In this document: positions 9,863 through 18,693 of the stretch, in pieces
How positions within the stretch are numbered: position 1 is the first letter of the stretch
How the letters are laid out: each line of letters opens with the position of its first letter
NCBI RefSeq assembly: GCF_003096415.1
Contig: NZ_QEKH01000016.1
Location: 61,581 to 125,580, forward strand
Origin: Victivallis vadensis
Lineage (GTDB): Bacteria > Verrucomicrobiota > Lentisphaeria > Victivallales > Victivallaceae
Direction of reading: 5' to 3'
DNA: 64,000 nt
Program-made: the position numbers and the translations under genes
Notes under the pieces: model-generated
What the model was told of the DNA's origin: nothing
Database searches by the model: none
The model's input: the letters and a program-made list of their open reading frames with translations, nothing else

Positions 9863-10369
9863 TCAGGGCTTGACCTGCCAGTCGCCGCCGGCGGTCTGAA
9901 TCCAGACGCCGGAAGGGGCGCGCTCCGCCATCCGGGCCGCCCAGCGCTGGGCGACGAATTCCGGCGTGCTGTTCTGCTTCTGGGCGACGACCTCGAAAAC
10001 CAGCTGGCGGTCGCTGTTTTCGGCTTCCATCACCTTGCGGACCTGATCGGTGACCTTGCCGTTTTCGGTACGGACCTCCAGCAGTCCCTTGTTGTTTTCG
10101 CCGAGCAGCTGGGCGCTCTTGAAGGCCTTGATCTGGTCGCGGCGGGCCCGGCGGCGTTCCCGCACGTCGGAGCTGTTCGGGTCCGCCTTGAGGTCGGGCT
10201 TGCTGTCGGGACTCAGGGCCTGCGTCAGCTCCTTGTCCACTTTCAGGTTCACATTCAGGTCGATCTGCACCGGCTTGATCGTGACTTCGCTTTCGGTTTT
10301 GATGGTCGGCGTGCAGCCGCAGACGGCGGCTCCGACCGCCGCCGCCAGAAACAGTGGAACATATCTCAT
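9863..10369 (-). CDS. YnbE-YdbL fusion lipoprotein
   Basis: The 168-residue protein starts with a lipoprotein signal (lipobox AVCGC, Cys18). Directly after it comes CTPTIKTESEVTIKP followed by IDLNVNLKVDKEL, which matches the short outer-membrane lipoprotein YnbE. From about residue 75 the protein matches the periplasmic DUF1318 protein YdbL: IKAFKSAQLLGENNKGLLE, then V..AQ...A.RAPSGVWIQ and the terminal G-W-K motif. In E. coli these are separate genes of the ydbH-ynbE-ydbL operon. Here they are joined by an Arg-rich linker. Its ATG overlaps the ydbH stop by 4 bp (ATGA), which suggests coupled translation. In E. coli, YdbH with YnbE acts in phospholipid transport between membranes, with YdbL modulating it. 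Confidence 0.8.
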   Translation of the reverse strand: MRYVPLFLAAAVGAAVCGCTPTIKTESEVTIKPVQIDLNVNLKVDKELTQALSPDSKPDLKADPNSSDVRERRRARRDQIKAFKSAQLLGENNKGLLEVRTENGKVTDQVRKVMEAENSDRQLVFEVVAQKQNSTPEFVAQRWAARMAERAPSGVWIQTAGGDWQVKP

Positions 10370-12804
10370 TTTTTACCCTCCGTGAGTGTTTTTACCTTTT
10401 CATTGAGCTTCAACAGATAGTTGAGCGGAATCGTGGTGTTGATATTGAGCTGGATCCCCTGGAAACGGGCCCGGGCCGCCGGATCGCGCCGGAGCTGGCC
10501 CGACTCCTCGTCATAGGCGAACGGCAGCGCCTGATTCGGCTGGCCGTCGAACTGGAGCTTGACCGCCAGCGCGTCCTTCTGCATCTCCAGATGGATTTTC
10601 GCCCAGCTGTAGGTGAAATCCTTCAACGCCTCCAGCGCGAAGTCGAACTGCGACTGCTGTGCGACCGCTCCCGCCATGCCGTTGACCATTTTTTCCGGGT
10701 CGGAGAGCCGGATCGTGTTGGAAACGCCAGGCCGTGTGTACAAATAACTCTGCCCGATCTGAAGCCCGCCGCGGGTCAGCCGCAGCGGAATCTTGCCGTA
10801 CAGCGCGCCGGTTCCGGCGGCGGAGGCCAGATTGAGCTGGCTGACCAGTTCGGCCAGCTCTAGCCCCTCGCAGTAGAGCGAAGTCTCCCAGAACTGCCGG
10901 TCGGTCCGCAGCTGCAGCGAGTTGAGCATCACGTTGCCGCCGCACCAGTCGGCGCGCAAACTTTCGACGATGGTCTGGTTGCGCGACTCGATATCGAACC
11001 GCAGTTCGATGTTGTCGAGCTTCAGGCTGCCCGCATTCAGCTTCCCGATCGAAATGCGCTGTCCGGCCGGAGTATCGCAATTGAGCAGGTCGGTGAAACG
11101 GACGTCCAGCTTGATCCCTTCGGCATGGAGGCCGCTCTCCGGCATATCGAATTGCCCGTCATACACATAGCAGTGCACGCCGGTGGTGAATTTGCCGTTT
11201 TCCAGCCGGGCCGCGCCGCCGAGCGACACGGTCCCGGTTGCGGTCGCATCGCCGAGCGCCGGCACGAACTCACCCAGCTTCAGCGGCTGCTTCGGCGTAT
11301 AGGGCGGCACGGTCACTTCAAAGAGACAGTCCGGCAGTTCTCCGGCGCGCGGTGAAACCCGCCCGCGGAACTCCGCGTAAACGCCATCGACCAGTTTCGT
11401 GTCGAACCGGCCGGTCAGCGACAACCCGTGGTCCTTCACATACAGCGAAGCGGAGGTGTCGCCGATTTCCCTGCCGTCATACAGGATTTTGCCGACTTTC
11501 AACTCGGCGGGCAGTTTCGGGGTCGGGCGCAGCGGCATCGACAGCGAAATGCCGGAGACCGCCAGCTTCCGTTCCGGATTCACCACGCCGATCCCGCTGC
11601 CGGAGATCAGGAAAGAGCGATCCGCTCCGGTCAGCCGCAGCAGCGGTACGGTGGCGGTGAAACCGTGTGCGACGGCCTTTATGTTTCCGATCAGCAGCGA
11701 GGCGTCTTCGATCCGCCCACCGTCGGCGGTCTGTGAAAACAGGAATTTCCAACTGACCGGGTCGAAGGACTCCACCCGGACCGCCCCCTTGTCGAACGAA
11801 AACGGACTCAGCGGGCTGGAGCCTTCCAGCCGCAGATGCAGCTCCCGGTTCTCCATGCCGTACCGCACATTGAATTTCTGCTGAATCCGTACCGGCCGGG
11901 CGAAGTTGACCGGTAATGCCCCTGCCGGAAAGTTGAGCGTCGCCTCTACATCGCCTGCGGCCTGCATATCGCCGCCCGCCAGCGTCAGCGCGGTATCGAA
12001 TTTCAGGTCGGCGCTCCCGGAAGCCCGGAAGCCCAGCAGATCGGAGACCGCCTCAAGCTGCAATCGCGAATTTCCTTTCACATTCACCAGTTTCCGGTCG
12101 AGGTCGATTGCGGCGGAAATCTGCATATCCTGTCCGCGCGGAATCAGGTGCAGCTCCGCGCTGATCCGCTTCCAAGCGTTGTTCTCGCTGGTCAGGGTCG
12201 CATCGACCGGCAGCAGGACCCGGCGGCCGCCGATCTCGGCCAGCACCCGCACCGATTTTAATGTGATCTTTTCCAACACGACCATCGGGCCGGTCGCGTT
12301 TCCTTTCAGCGGCAGTGAAATCATAGTCCCCTCGCCCGATTCCCGTTTGCCGAACGCGGCGGCTCCCTGCCGCAGCTGCTCCAGATCAAGGCCGTCAACC
12401 GTCAGCCCGCTCTTGTCATGCCGGATCGCGAGCTGGGCGCCGCTTATGATTATATTTCTGATGTCCAGCACCCTGGGATCGGTCCACGGGAAGTGGGGGA
12501 CGTAATCGACCCGCACCGAATCCACCGACAGCTTCCGGCCCTTGGCGTCGGTCAGAATCAGGCCTTCAAGGTCCGTGCCGGTCACGCCGATCCGGCGGAT
12601 CGTCATTTCGGTGCGCTCCAGGCCCAGCTGTTTGAGATAGGGCGGCAGATAGCGGGCGGTCAATTCACCGGGCAGATACCAGTTCCAATAGATCAGTGCC
12701 CAGACCGCCCCGGCGCCGGTCGCGACGACCAGCAGCACGAGCAACGCCGCCAGGATTTTGGCGGTCACTTTCAGGATTTTACCGACTGTTTTCCACTTCG
12801 ACAT
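10366..12804 (-). CDS. ydbH: YdbH-like AsmA-family intermembrane lipid transport protein
   Basis: The 812-residue protein has one N-terminal membrane helix (about residues 10-38) and then an all-beta repeat-rich body, as in AsmA-like bridge proteins (YdbH, TamB, YhdP). The C-terminal part (LYGKIPLRLTRGGLQIGQSYLYTRPG and the VKLQFDGQPNQALPF region near the end) resembles YdbH (E. coli, 879 residues). The immediate downstream YnbE-YdbL fusion strongly supports the assignment. It would be anchored in the inner membrane with a hydrophobic groove spanning the periplasm. It starts 1 bp after the mnmE stop. Confidence 0.8.
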   Translation of the reverse strand: MSKWKTVGKILKVTAKILAALLVLLVVATGAGAVWALIYWNWYLPGELTARYLPPYLKQLGLERTEMTIRRIGVTGTDLEGLILTDAKGRKLSVDSVRVDYVPHFPWTDPRVLDIRNIIISGAQLAIRHDKSGLTVDGLDLEQLRQGAAAFGKRESGEGTMISLPLKGNATGPMVVLEKITLKSVRVLAEIGGRRVLLPVDATLTSENNAWKRISAELHLIPRGQDMQISAAIDLDRKLVNVKGNSRLQLEAVSDLLGFRASGSADLKFDTALTLAGGDMQAAGDVEATLNFPAGALPVNFARPVRIQQKFNVRYGMENRELHLRLEGSSPLSPFSFDKGAVRVESFDPVSWKFLFSQTADGGRIEDASLLIGNIKAVAHGFTATVPLLRLTGADRSFLISGSGIGVVNPERKLAVSGISLSMPLRPTPKLPAELKVGKILYDGREIGDTSASLYVKDHGLSLTGRFDTKLVDGVYAEFRGRVSPRAGELPDCLFEVTVPPYTPKQPLKLGEFVPALGDATATGTVSLGGAARLENGKFTTGVHCYVYDGQFDMPESGLHAEGIKLDVRFTDLLNCDTPAGQRISIGKLNAGSLKLDNIELRFDIESRNQTIVESLRADWCGGNVMLNSLQLRTDRQFWETSLYCEGLELAELVSQLNLASAAGTGALYGKIPLRLTRGGLQIGQSYLYTRPGVSNTIRLSDPEKMVNGMAGAVAQQSQFDFALEALKDFTYSWAKIHLEMQKDALAVKLQFDGQPNQALPFAYDEESGQLRRDPAARARFQGIQLNINTTIPLNYLLKLNEKVKTLTEGKK

Positions 12805-12805
12805 T

Positions 12806-14134
12806 TTATTTTCCTATGCAGAACCGGCTGAAAATATTGTCCAGAATATCCGGCTCGACCGTTTTTCCGATGATTTCGCCGACCGTGTGCAGCGCGTCGC
12901 GCAGCATCAGCCCGGCCAGCTCGAATTCCCCGCATTCAAAATGGGCGGCCGCGTCCGGCAGCAGCCCGGCGGCCTCCTCCAGCAGCCGGGCATGGCGGGC
13001 GTTGACCGCGACCTCCGGCAGTTCCGGCCGGGGCGTATCCACTGCTTCGCGCGCAAAGGCGTCCAGCAGTTTCTCAATCCCTTCGCCGGTTTTCGCCGAA
13101 ATGCGCACCGTCGGGCCGTCCAGTTCCGGCAGAGCGCGTTGCGGCGCGAGGTCAAGCTTGTTCCAGACCGCGATCCGGCCGGGCGCTGGATGACGCGCCA
13201 TTTCCGCGAGTTCAAGGTCGAGCTCGTCACCGGAGGCGTCCAGCAGCCAGAAGGTTACCTGCGCGCCCTCGATCGAACGGCGGCTGCGTTCGACTCCGAG
13301 CTGTTCGATCGGGTCGCTGCTGGACCGGATGCCCGCCGTGTCGGTCAGGCGCACCGGCAGGCCGCGCAGCACCGTCGAAGCCTCGATGGTGTCGCGGGTG
13401 GTTCCCGGGATCGAGGTCACGATCGCGCGTTCCATGCCCAGCAGCCGGTTCAGCAAACTGGATTTGCCCGCGTTGGGCCGCCCGGCGATCACCAGATTCA
13501 CCCCGTCGCGCAGCGTCGCGCCGATGCCGCGGGTGGCGAGCAGCCGCTTCAACTCGTTCGCCACGGCGCGGATCCGCTCCGGGACCCCTTCCTCCCACGC
13601 CAGCTCCTCATCCGGGAAATCGAGGTGGGATTCGGCTTCGGCGCGCAGATTGTTCAGCTCCTCGTAAAGCGTTTCCAGCCGGGAGCTCAAAGCGCCCGCC
13701 AGCTGTTTTTCCGCGAGCTTGAACGCCATGTCGCTTCCGGCGGAAATCACGTCGCCGACCGCTTCGGCCTGCACCAGGTCAAGTTTGCCGTTCACAAAGG
13801 CGCGGAAGGTGAATTCTCCCGGCTCCGCCATCCGGCAGCCGGAGGCCAGCACCAGCTTCAGCGCCTGTTCCGCCGCCGCCGCGCCGCCGTGGCAGTGCAG
13901 TTCGACCACATCGTCGCCGGTGTAGCTGGCCGGGGCCTTCATATAGACCGCCAGCGCCGGATCCGGCCCGACCTTGCCGAGCAGCATGGTTCGCGGCGGG
14001 GCCTCCGCGAGCGAAGTGCGGCTCCGCCAGACCCGGCCGCCGATCGCCAGCGCGTCGGGGCCGGAGAGCCGGAGAATCGTGATCGCTCCGCCGATTCCGG
14101 TCGCCGGAGCCGCGATGTTGTCAAAAGTATTCAT
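12806..14134 (-). CDS. mnmE: tRNA uridine-5-carboxymethylaminomethyl modification GTPase MnmE
   Basis: The 442-residue protein shows the three MnmE parts in order. First is an N-terminal folate-binding domain (MNTFDNIAAPATGIGGAI..., then YTGDDVVELHCHGG). Next is a helical domain into which a Ras-like G domain is inserted: P-loop GRPNAGKSS near residue 218, the TTRDTIE switch region, DTAGIR, and NKLD for guanine specificity. Last is the invariant C-terminal FCIGK whose cysteine is functionally required. With MnmG it modifies wobble uridines of certain tRNAs. Length matches the family (about 450). It lies between a LacI-family gene and ydbH on the same strand. Confidence 0.97.
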   Translation of the reverse strand: MNTFDNIAAPATGIGGAITILRLSGPDALAIGGRVWRSRTSLAEAPPRTMLLGKVGPDPALAVYMKAPASYTGDDVVELHCHGGAAAAEQALKLVLASGCRMAEPGEFTFRAFVNGKLDLVQAEAVGDVISAGSDMAFKLAEKQLAGALSSRLETLYEELNNLRAEAESHLDFPDEELAWEEGVPERIRAVANELKRLLATRGIGATLRDGVNLVIAGRPNAGKSSLLNRLLGMERAIVTSIPGTTRDTIEASTVLRGLPVRLTDTAGIRSSSDPIEQLGVERSRRSIEGAQVTFWLLDASGDELDLELAEMARHPAPGRIAVWNKLDLAPQRALPELDGPTVRISAKTGEGIEKLLDAFAREAVDTPRPELPEVAVNARHARLLEEAAGLLPDAAAHFECGEFELAGLMLRDALHTVGEIIGKTVEPDILDNIFSRFCIGK

Positions 14135-14185
14135 ATCAATAACATAGCACGGCAGTCAAGGCTTTGCCAGTCGTGGGGCCGCTTT

Positions 14186-15181
14186 TCAGCGTTCTCCGGG
14201 CACCAGCTGCGGCGTCGCGATCACCGCGACGTGGTCGGCCCGCCCCGGAGCGCCGGAGATGCGGCGCAGCAGTTCGTCCAGCGCCAGTTCCGCGAGCATC
14301 CGGTTGCCGAGGTCGATCGACGCGGGGCGCGGGTAGAGCCCCGCCAGATATTCCGGAGTATGGTTGCAGGAGACCACCGGAATCGTCACGCCGCCGCCGC
14401 GCCGGGTCAGCACCCGGTAGAACAGCGCGGTCAGCCGTTCCTCCGGCGAGAACAGCCCGTCGCAGCCGGAATAGTCGGCACCGTTGAGCGCCGCTTCGAG
14501 CACTTCCGCCGGAGCCGTCTCAAATCCGGCGGTTCCGCCGGGCAGGGTCACGGCGATCCGGCCGCATTCGCGTTCCTGTGCGAAAAATTCAAAGCGGAAA
14601 CCGTCCACCCGGGCCGGAAAGCCCGGATTCACGCTGGCGACATCCAGCACCGCCGGCCGTCGGCAGCCGCGTTCGATCAGGTAGCGCGCCGCCAGCCGTC
14701 CGGCGAACTCGTTGCCCATCAGCACGGTCTGCCCCTCGTCGGCCAACCGGTGCGAATTGAGCCACACATGCGGAATCCGCGCGAACACCCGGCCCAGCTC
14801 CGGCGCACAGCCGCCGTGCCCGGCGATGATCAGCCCGGCCAGTTCGCCGCGCAGGTGGCGCGCCTCCAGCTCCAACGGCAGGATTTCGGAAGAGAGCAGT
14901 TGCAGACTCCATTTGCGCGGCAGTTTTTCCGTGATCGCGGAAAGTTTGTTCACGATCACGCGCGGATCGGATTCCGAACCGGGCAGCATCAGCACGCCGA
15001 GCGTTTTTCCCGCCGCGTTTGCGGAACGCCTGCGGCGCGGAGCGGCCTGCTGTTCGCCCAACACCGCCAGCACCTGTTCGCGCTTCTCCGGCGCGACCGC
15101 CCCGGTGCCGTTCACCACTCGCGAAACCGTTGCCGCCGACACTCCCGCCCGGGCGGCAATCTCCCTGATCGTCAGACCCAT
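14186..15181 (-). CDS. LacI-family transcriptional regulator
   Basis: With ATG 15181 as start (GGAGAG about 10 nt upstream), the 331-residue protein begins MGLTIREIAARAGVSAATVS, a canonical LacI helix-turn-helix and hinge. The effector domain is periplasmic-binding-protein-like (GVLMLPGSESDP, then VWLNSH, RLAARYLIERGCRRPAVL, and a C-terminal ASIDLGNRMLAELALDELLRR). An in-frame ATG at 15274 would add 31 residues without homology and overlap the divergent promoter region. It is divergent from the DapA-family gene 161 bp away and probably controls it. The mnmE gene follows 51 bp downstream. Confidence 0.92.
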   Translation of the reverse strand: MGLTIREIAARAGVSAATVSRVVNGTGAVAPEKREQVLAVLGEQQAAPRRRRSANAAGKTLGVLMLPGSESDPRVIVNKLSAITEKLPRKWSLQLLSSEILPLELEARHLRGELAGLIIAGHGGCAPELGRVFARIPHVWLNSHRLADEGQTVLMGNEFAGRLAARYLIERGCRRPAVLDVASVNPGFPARVDGFRFEFFAQERECGRIAVTLPGGTAGFETAPAEVLEAALNGADYSGCDGLFSPEERLTALFYRVLTRRGGGVTIPVVSCNHTPEYLAGLYPRPASIDLGNRMLAELALDELLRRISGAPGRADHVAVIATPQLVPGER

Positions 15182-15205
15182 ATCGAACTCTCCATATTGT
15201 TGTTT

Positions 15206-15245
15206 ATCATTGAATATACTGGTTGTTTCTGAATGTTTCAATGAT
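15206..15245. promoter_or_regulatory. Inverted repeat in the LacI / aldolase divergent promoter region
   Basis: ATCATTGAA (15206-15214) and its exact complement TTCAATGAT (15237-15245) lie between the divergent LacI-family and DapA-family genes. A further TCATTG occurs at 15271-15276. Half-site centres are 31 bp apart, about three helical turns. They are candidate operators for the adjacent regulator. The role is inferred from position and symmetry only. Confidence 0.4.
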
Positions 15246-15342
15246 TTGTTTCGGCGGTTTTGATTGAAAATCATTGCGGAGTCGCCGATTGTGGATCATA
15301 CTATACGGCAGACGGATACAATCAACCAGGATGGACCATGTC

Positions 15343-16197
15343 ATGAAACGGAAACTTCAGGGAATTATCGTACCGCTGCTTACGGCGCTGGAAACGCCGG
15401 AAACTTTCGACCGCAAAGGCTGCGCCGGATTGATCGAACATGTGATTTCAGGAGGCGTCGACGGCATCTTCATTCTCGGCTCCACCGGGGAGGGGCCCGC
15501 CCTCTCCCGGAGTGTGCAGCGTGAGCTGATCGAACTTGCCGTGGAACAAGTGGCGGGACGGGTGCCGCTGCTGGCCGGGATTTCCGGCGCATCCGGTGCG
15601 GATTCGCTGGAGCTGGGGAAATTCGCCGCCAATTCCGGCGTTGATGCGCTGGTCGCGGCTCCTCCCTGCTACCTGCCGCCGGATCAGGAGGAGCAGGTCG
15701 AATACTTCAGGCGGCTGGCCGGAGAGTGCGGCTCGCCTCTTTTCCTGTACAACATGCCTGCCCTGACCAGAGTGATGCTTACGCCGGAAACGGTGATCCG
15801 GCTCGCTTCGGTGGAGAATATCGTCGGCTGCAAGGACAGTTCCGGCGACCTGACGTTTTTCGGAACGCTGGTCCGCGAACTGGGAAGCCGCGATGATTTC
15901 ACACTGCTGACCGGCCCGGAGGAGCTGCTGGCGGAATCAGTCCGCATGGGCGGCGACGGCGGCGTGAACGGCGGAGCCAATCTGTGCCCGGAACTGTTCG
16001 CCTCTCTCTACCGCGCCCTCCGGGACAGCGATTCGGAACAGGTTCGGCGGCTTCAGGCGGAGGTGCTTGAACTCGGCAAACTGTACCGGAGCCGTCCCGG
16101 CGCGGCCGGAGTGATCCGCGGCCTGAAATACGAGCTTTCCCGGCGCGGCCTGCTTAAAAACGTCCTCGCCTTCCCCGCGCTTCCGCTGCGGGGCTAA
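15343..16197 (+). CDS. DapA / N-acetylneuraminate lyase family aldolase
   Basis: The 284-residue (beta/alpha)8 protein carries GSTGEGPALS (carboxylate-binding loop), YNMPA with Y136, and K164 in GCKDSSGD, the Schiff-base lysine of the DHDPS/NAL superfamily. ATG 15343 is chosen because AGG lies 12 nt upstream; the ATG at 15331 directly abuts that AGG. A true biosynthetic DapA would usually sit with other lysine genes. Here the divergent LacI regulator points to a catabolic aldolase for a sugar acid or sialic-acid-like compound, for example a 2-keto-3-deoxy sugar acid. That role is inference. Confidence 0.85.
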   Translation: MKRKLQGIIVPLLTALETPETFDRKGCAGLIEHVISGGVDGIFILGSTGEGPALSRSVQRELIELAVEQVAGRVPLLAGISGASGADSLELGKFAANSGVDALVAAPPCYLPPDQEEQVEYFRRLAGECGSPLFLYNMPALTRVMLTPETVIRLASVENIVGCKDSSGDLTFFGTLVRELGSRDDFTLLTGPEELLAESVRMGGDGGVNGGANLCPELFASLYRALRDSDSEQVRRLQAEVLELGKLYRSRPGAAGVIRGLKYELSRRGLLKNVLAFPALPLRG

Positions 16198-16230
16198 ATA
16201 TGATGTGAAGAGTCTATGGGCGATTCACCG

Positions 16231-16370
16231 CACCGGCACGTTGCCGGTCGTGATCCAACGGCGAAAGCGTTGGCCGCCGGAGGCAACCTGTGCGCGTAGC
16301 GCACAAGGTCTGCTGCCCGAAAGGGCAAGCAGACCCGCCTGCCTTTAAAACGGCAGGCTTCCCCACGACG
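16231..16370. repeat. Multi-hairpin intergenic repeat, copy 1
   Basis: A run of stem-loops: CCGGCA/TGCCGG (16233-16247), TGTGCGC-GTA-GCGCACA (16289-16305), a 27-nt hairpin with GAAA tetraloop (16308-16334, stem GTCTGC/GCAGAC plus GCCC/GGGC), and GCCTGCC/GGCAGGC (about 16338-16359). The same sequence order recurs at 33117-33290 on the same strand, with substitutions that keep the pairing. It lies between the aldolase and the DUF4965 gene, at the promoter-distal end of the 408-bp gap. Confidence 0.8.
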
Positions 16371-16486
16371 TGCCTGAATCGATAATTGACCATCCGTTTC
16401 GTACAGTTTTCATGCTTTCCGAGCGACAGGCTTCTCCCCCTGCGCCCGTCTTTACGCTTTGCGGGATCTCCGCATCACTCCAGAAT

Positions 16487-16523
16487 GATCATTTTCCACA
16501 TTAAATTGATGATTTTCCGCATT
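16487..16523. promoter_or_regulatory. Direct repeats upstream of the glutaminase-like gene
   Basis: GATCATTTTCCACATT (16487-16502) and GATGATTTTCCGCATT (16508-16523) differ at two of 16 positions and start 21 bp apart, two helical turns. The first overlaps the palindrome AATGATCATT. This arrangement is common for activators of the AraC type. No such regulator gene is adjacent, so the binding factor is unknown. Confidence 0.35.
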
Positions 16524-16605
16524 TTAAACCGCGCAAACCGTAATATATTTACTGTGCAATCGAATTTTATTGATCTGATCCGGTATAAAAGTGAGGTAAA
16601 TCAAG

Positions 16606-18639
16606 ATGAGCGACTCATTGTTGTCGAATGTCCGCTATCCGTCGGTTCCGTTGATCGTACATGATCCCTATTTCAGCATCTGGTCGGCCCATGACCATTT
16701 GAACGACGGCTGGGAAAGCCATTGGACCGGTTCCGGCGTGGGGCTTTGCGGGCTGCTGCGGGTGGACGGCTCCTGCTGCACGTTCGCGGGGGAGCCGGGG
16801 GTTGCCCCGGCGATTCCGCAGACCGGTGTGGAAGTACTGCCGACCCGCACGGTTTACCGGTTTGAAAACGAACTCGTAAAACTGGCCGTGACTTTCCTGA
16901 CTCCGGCGCTGCCGCACCGGCCCGATATCCTGTCGCGCCCGGTCACCTACATCATCTTTGAGGTGGAATCCGCCGACGGCAGGCCGCACCGGGCGCAGGT
17001 GTATTTCGATATGGGCGGCGAATCCTGCGTCGACCAGCCGGGAGATTCAGTCGTCTGGAGCCGCTACCGTCATGGGGATTTCGAGCTGATGAGCTTTGCT
17101 TCGGCTGTCCAGAATCCTTTGAACCGCTCCGGCGACAATCTGAGGATCGACTGGGGGCGCAGCTATCTCGGTGTGCCGAAGAAATTCAACGCCTGTACCG
17201 CGATGCGTCCGAACCGGGAGCTGCGCGGCGCATTCGCCGCTTCGGGAACCATTCCGGAAGACGATCTGCTCGACATGCCCCGCGCGGTCAGGCAGGGATG
17301 GGTCAGCGCCGCCGTCGCCATTGAACTGGAGGTGGCGGCGCAGGGGGCCGCTTCCGCCTGGATCGTCGCCGGTTATGACGACGTGTGGGCGATCGAATAC
17401 CTCCACCGCAAACTGGCCGCCTACTGGAAGAGCTTTTTCAGGGATTTCGGCGGACTGCTGACCGCCGTTTATGCCGAATACGAAACGCTGAAATCCGAAT
17501 GCGAAGCCTACGATGCCGAGCTGACGGCCGATGCGGTCAAGGTTGGCGGCGAACGGTATGCGGTGCTGCTCGGCGGGGCATTCCGGCAGGCGATCGCGGC
17601 TCACAAGCTGGTCGCGGATCTGGACGGGACTTTGCTGTTCTTCTCAAAGGAGAATTTCTCCAACGGCTGTATTGCGACGGTCGACGTGACCTATCCCTCC
17701 GCGCCGCTTTTTCTGCTGACCCAGCCGGCGCTGCTGAAGGGGATGCTGATTCCGATCCTCGAATATGCCGGAACCTCCCGCTGGAAGTTTCCGTTCGCGC
17801 CGCACGACATCGGCACTTACCCGCTGGCCAACGGTCAGGTGTACGGCGGCGGCGAAGAGACCGAGGATGACCAGATGCCGGTCGAGGAGTGCGGCAATAT
17901 GCTGATCCTCGCCGGGGCGCTGCTTAAGTTCTCCGGTGACAAAGCCTTTATCGACCGGTATCTCTCCACCTGGAAGAAGTGGGCGTATTATCTGCTCGAC
18001 AAAGGGTACGATCCCGAAAACCAGCTCTGCACCGACGATTTCGCCGGACATCTCGCGCACAACACCAATTTGTCGCTGAAAGCGATTCTCGCGCTGGAAT
18101 GCTACGCGCTGATCGCCCGCGAAAACGGCGAGGCCGCCGAAGCCGGCAAATTCCACAGCGCCGCGCAGGACGCCGCGAACCGCTGGTGCGTCGACGCGCT
18201 CGACGGCGACCACTACCGGCTGGCATTCGACCAGCCCGGCACCTGGAGCCAGAAGTACAACCTGATCTGGGACCGGCTGCTCGGCTTCGGCCTTTTCCCG
18301 GAGGAGGTCGCGAAGCGCGAGCTGGCGTTCTACCGCACGAAGCAGGAACGCTACGGCCTGCCGCTCGACAACCGCCGCACCTATACCAAGCTGGACTGGA
18401 TCGTATGGAGTGCGACGCTGACCGGAGATGACGCCGATTTCCGCGCGTTGGTCGATCCGCTGTACGATTGGCTGAATGAAACTCCGAGCCGCGTGCCGAT
18501 GAATGACTGGTATGAGGCCACCGACGGCAGGCAGGTCTGTTTTCAGGCCCGTTCCGTGGTAGGGGGGCTTTTCATCAAACTGCTGGCCGATCCTGGGGTG
18601 CGCGCGAAGTATCTCGCCAAACTCAAGATTCACTCCTGA
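16606..18639 (+). CDS. DUF4965 / glutaminase-A-like protein
   Basis: The 677-residue protein starts after a good AGTGAGG ribosome-binding site and has no signal peptide. The order RYPSVPLIVHDPYFSIWS (N-terminal DUF4964/DUF5127 type), then FPFAPHDIGTYPLANGQVYGGGEETEDDQMPVEECGN, then TWSQKYNLIWDRLLGFGLFP and WIVWSATLT matches the family known from fungal glutaminase A and its Bacteroidetes homologues (DUF4965 plus DUF1793). The C-terminal half is an (alpha/alpha) toroid of glycosidase type. In anaerobic polysaccharide degraders these proteins are often listed as hypothetical. Whether this one is an amidase or a glycosidase is open. Confidence 0.75.
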   Translation: MSDSLLSNVRYPSVPLIVHDPYFSIWSAHDHLNDGWESHWTGSGVGLCGLLRVDGSCCTFAGEPGVAPAIPQTGVEVLPTRTVYRFENELVKLAVTFLTPALPHRPDILSRPVTYIIFEVESADGRPHRAQVYFDMGGESCVDQPGDSVVWSRYRHGDFELMSFASAVQNPLNRSGDNLRIDWGRSYLGVPKKFNACTAMRPNRELRGAFAASGTIPEDDLLDMPRAVRQGWVSAAVAIELEVAAQGAASAWIVAGYDDVWAIEYLHRKLAAYWKSFFRDFGGLLTAVYAEYETLKSECEAYDAELTADAVKVGGERYAVLLGGAFRQAIAAHKLVADLDGTLLFFSKENFSNGCIATVDVTYPSAPLFLLTQPALLKGMLIPILEYAGTSRWKFPFAPHDIGTYPLANGQVYGGGEETEDDQMPVEECGNMLILAGALLKFSGDKAFIDRYLSTWKKWAYYLLDKGYDPENQLCTDDFAGHLAHNTNLSLKAILALECYALIARENGEAAEAGKFHSAAQDAANRWCVDALDGDHYRLAFDQPGTWSQKYNLIWDRLLGFGLFPEEVAKRELAFYRTKQERYGLPLDNRRTYTKLDWIVWSATLTGDDADFRALVDPLYDWLNETPSRVPMNDWYEATDGRQVCFQARSVVGGLFIKLLADPGVRAKYLAKLKIHS

Positions 18640-18652
18640 AAAGCAAGGATCG

Positions 18653-18693
18653 GGGATTTTGCCGCTGTCCGCTGCGGTCAGCGGCGAAATCCC
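18653..18693. terminator. Hairpin between convergent genes
   Basis: GGGATTTTGCCGCTG and CAGCGGCGAAATCCC form a 15-bp stem with one wobble pair and an 11-nt loop. It lies just after the DUF4965 gene and overlaps the last codons of the convergent ybeY. There is no clear U-run, so a bidirectional terminator is plausible but not certain. Confidence 0.4.

Noticed and set aside
12758..15232. Very long plus-strand open frame opposite mnmE and the LacI gene; similar ones at 18967-21576 and 23387-26140
   Set aside because: All lie antisense to genes with clear family motifs, are rich in Arg/Ala/Gln, and show no domain. They are compositional shadows.
15274..15342. Upstream in-frame starts for the DapA-family gene
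   Set aside because: They would put the start in the divergent regulatory region and add residues without family similarity.
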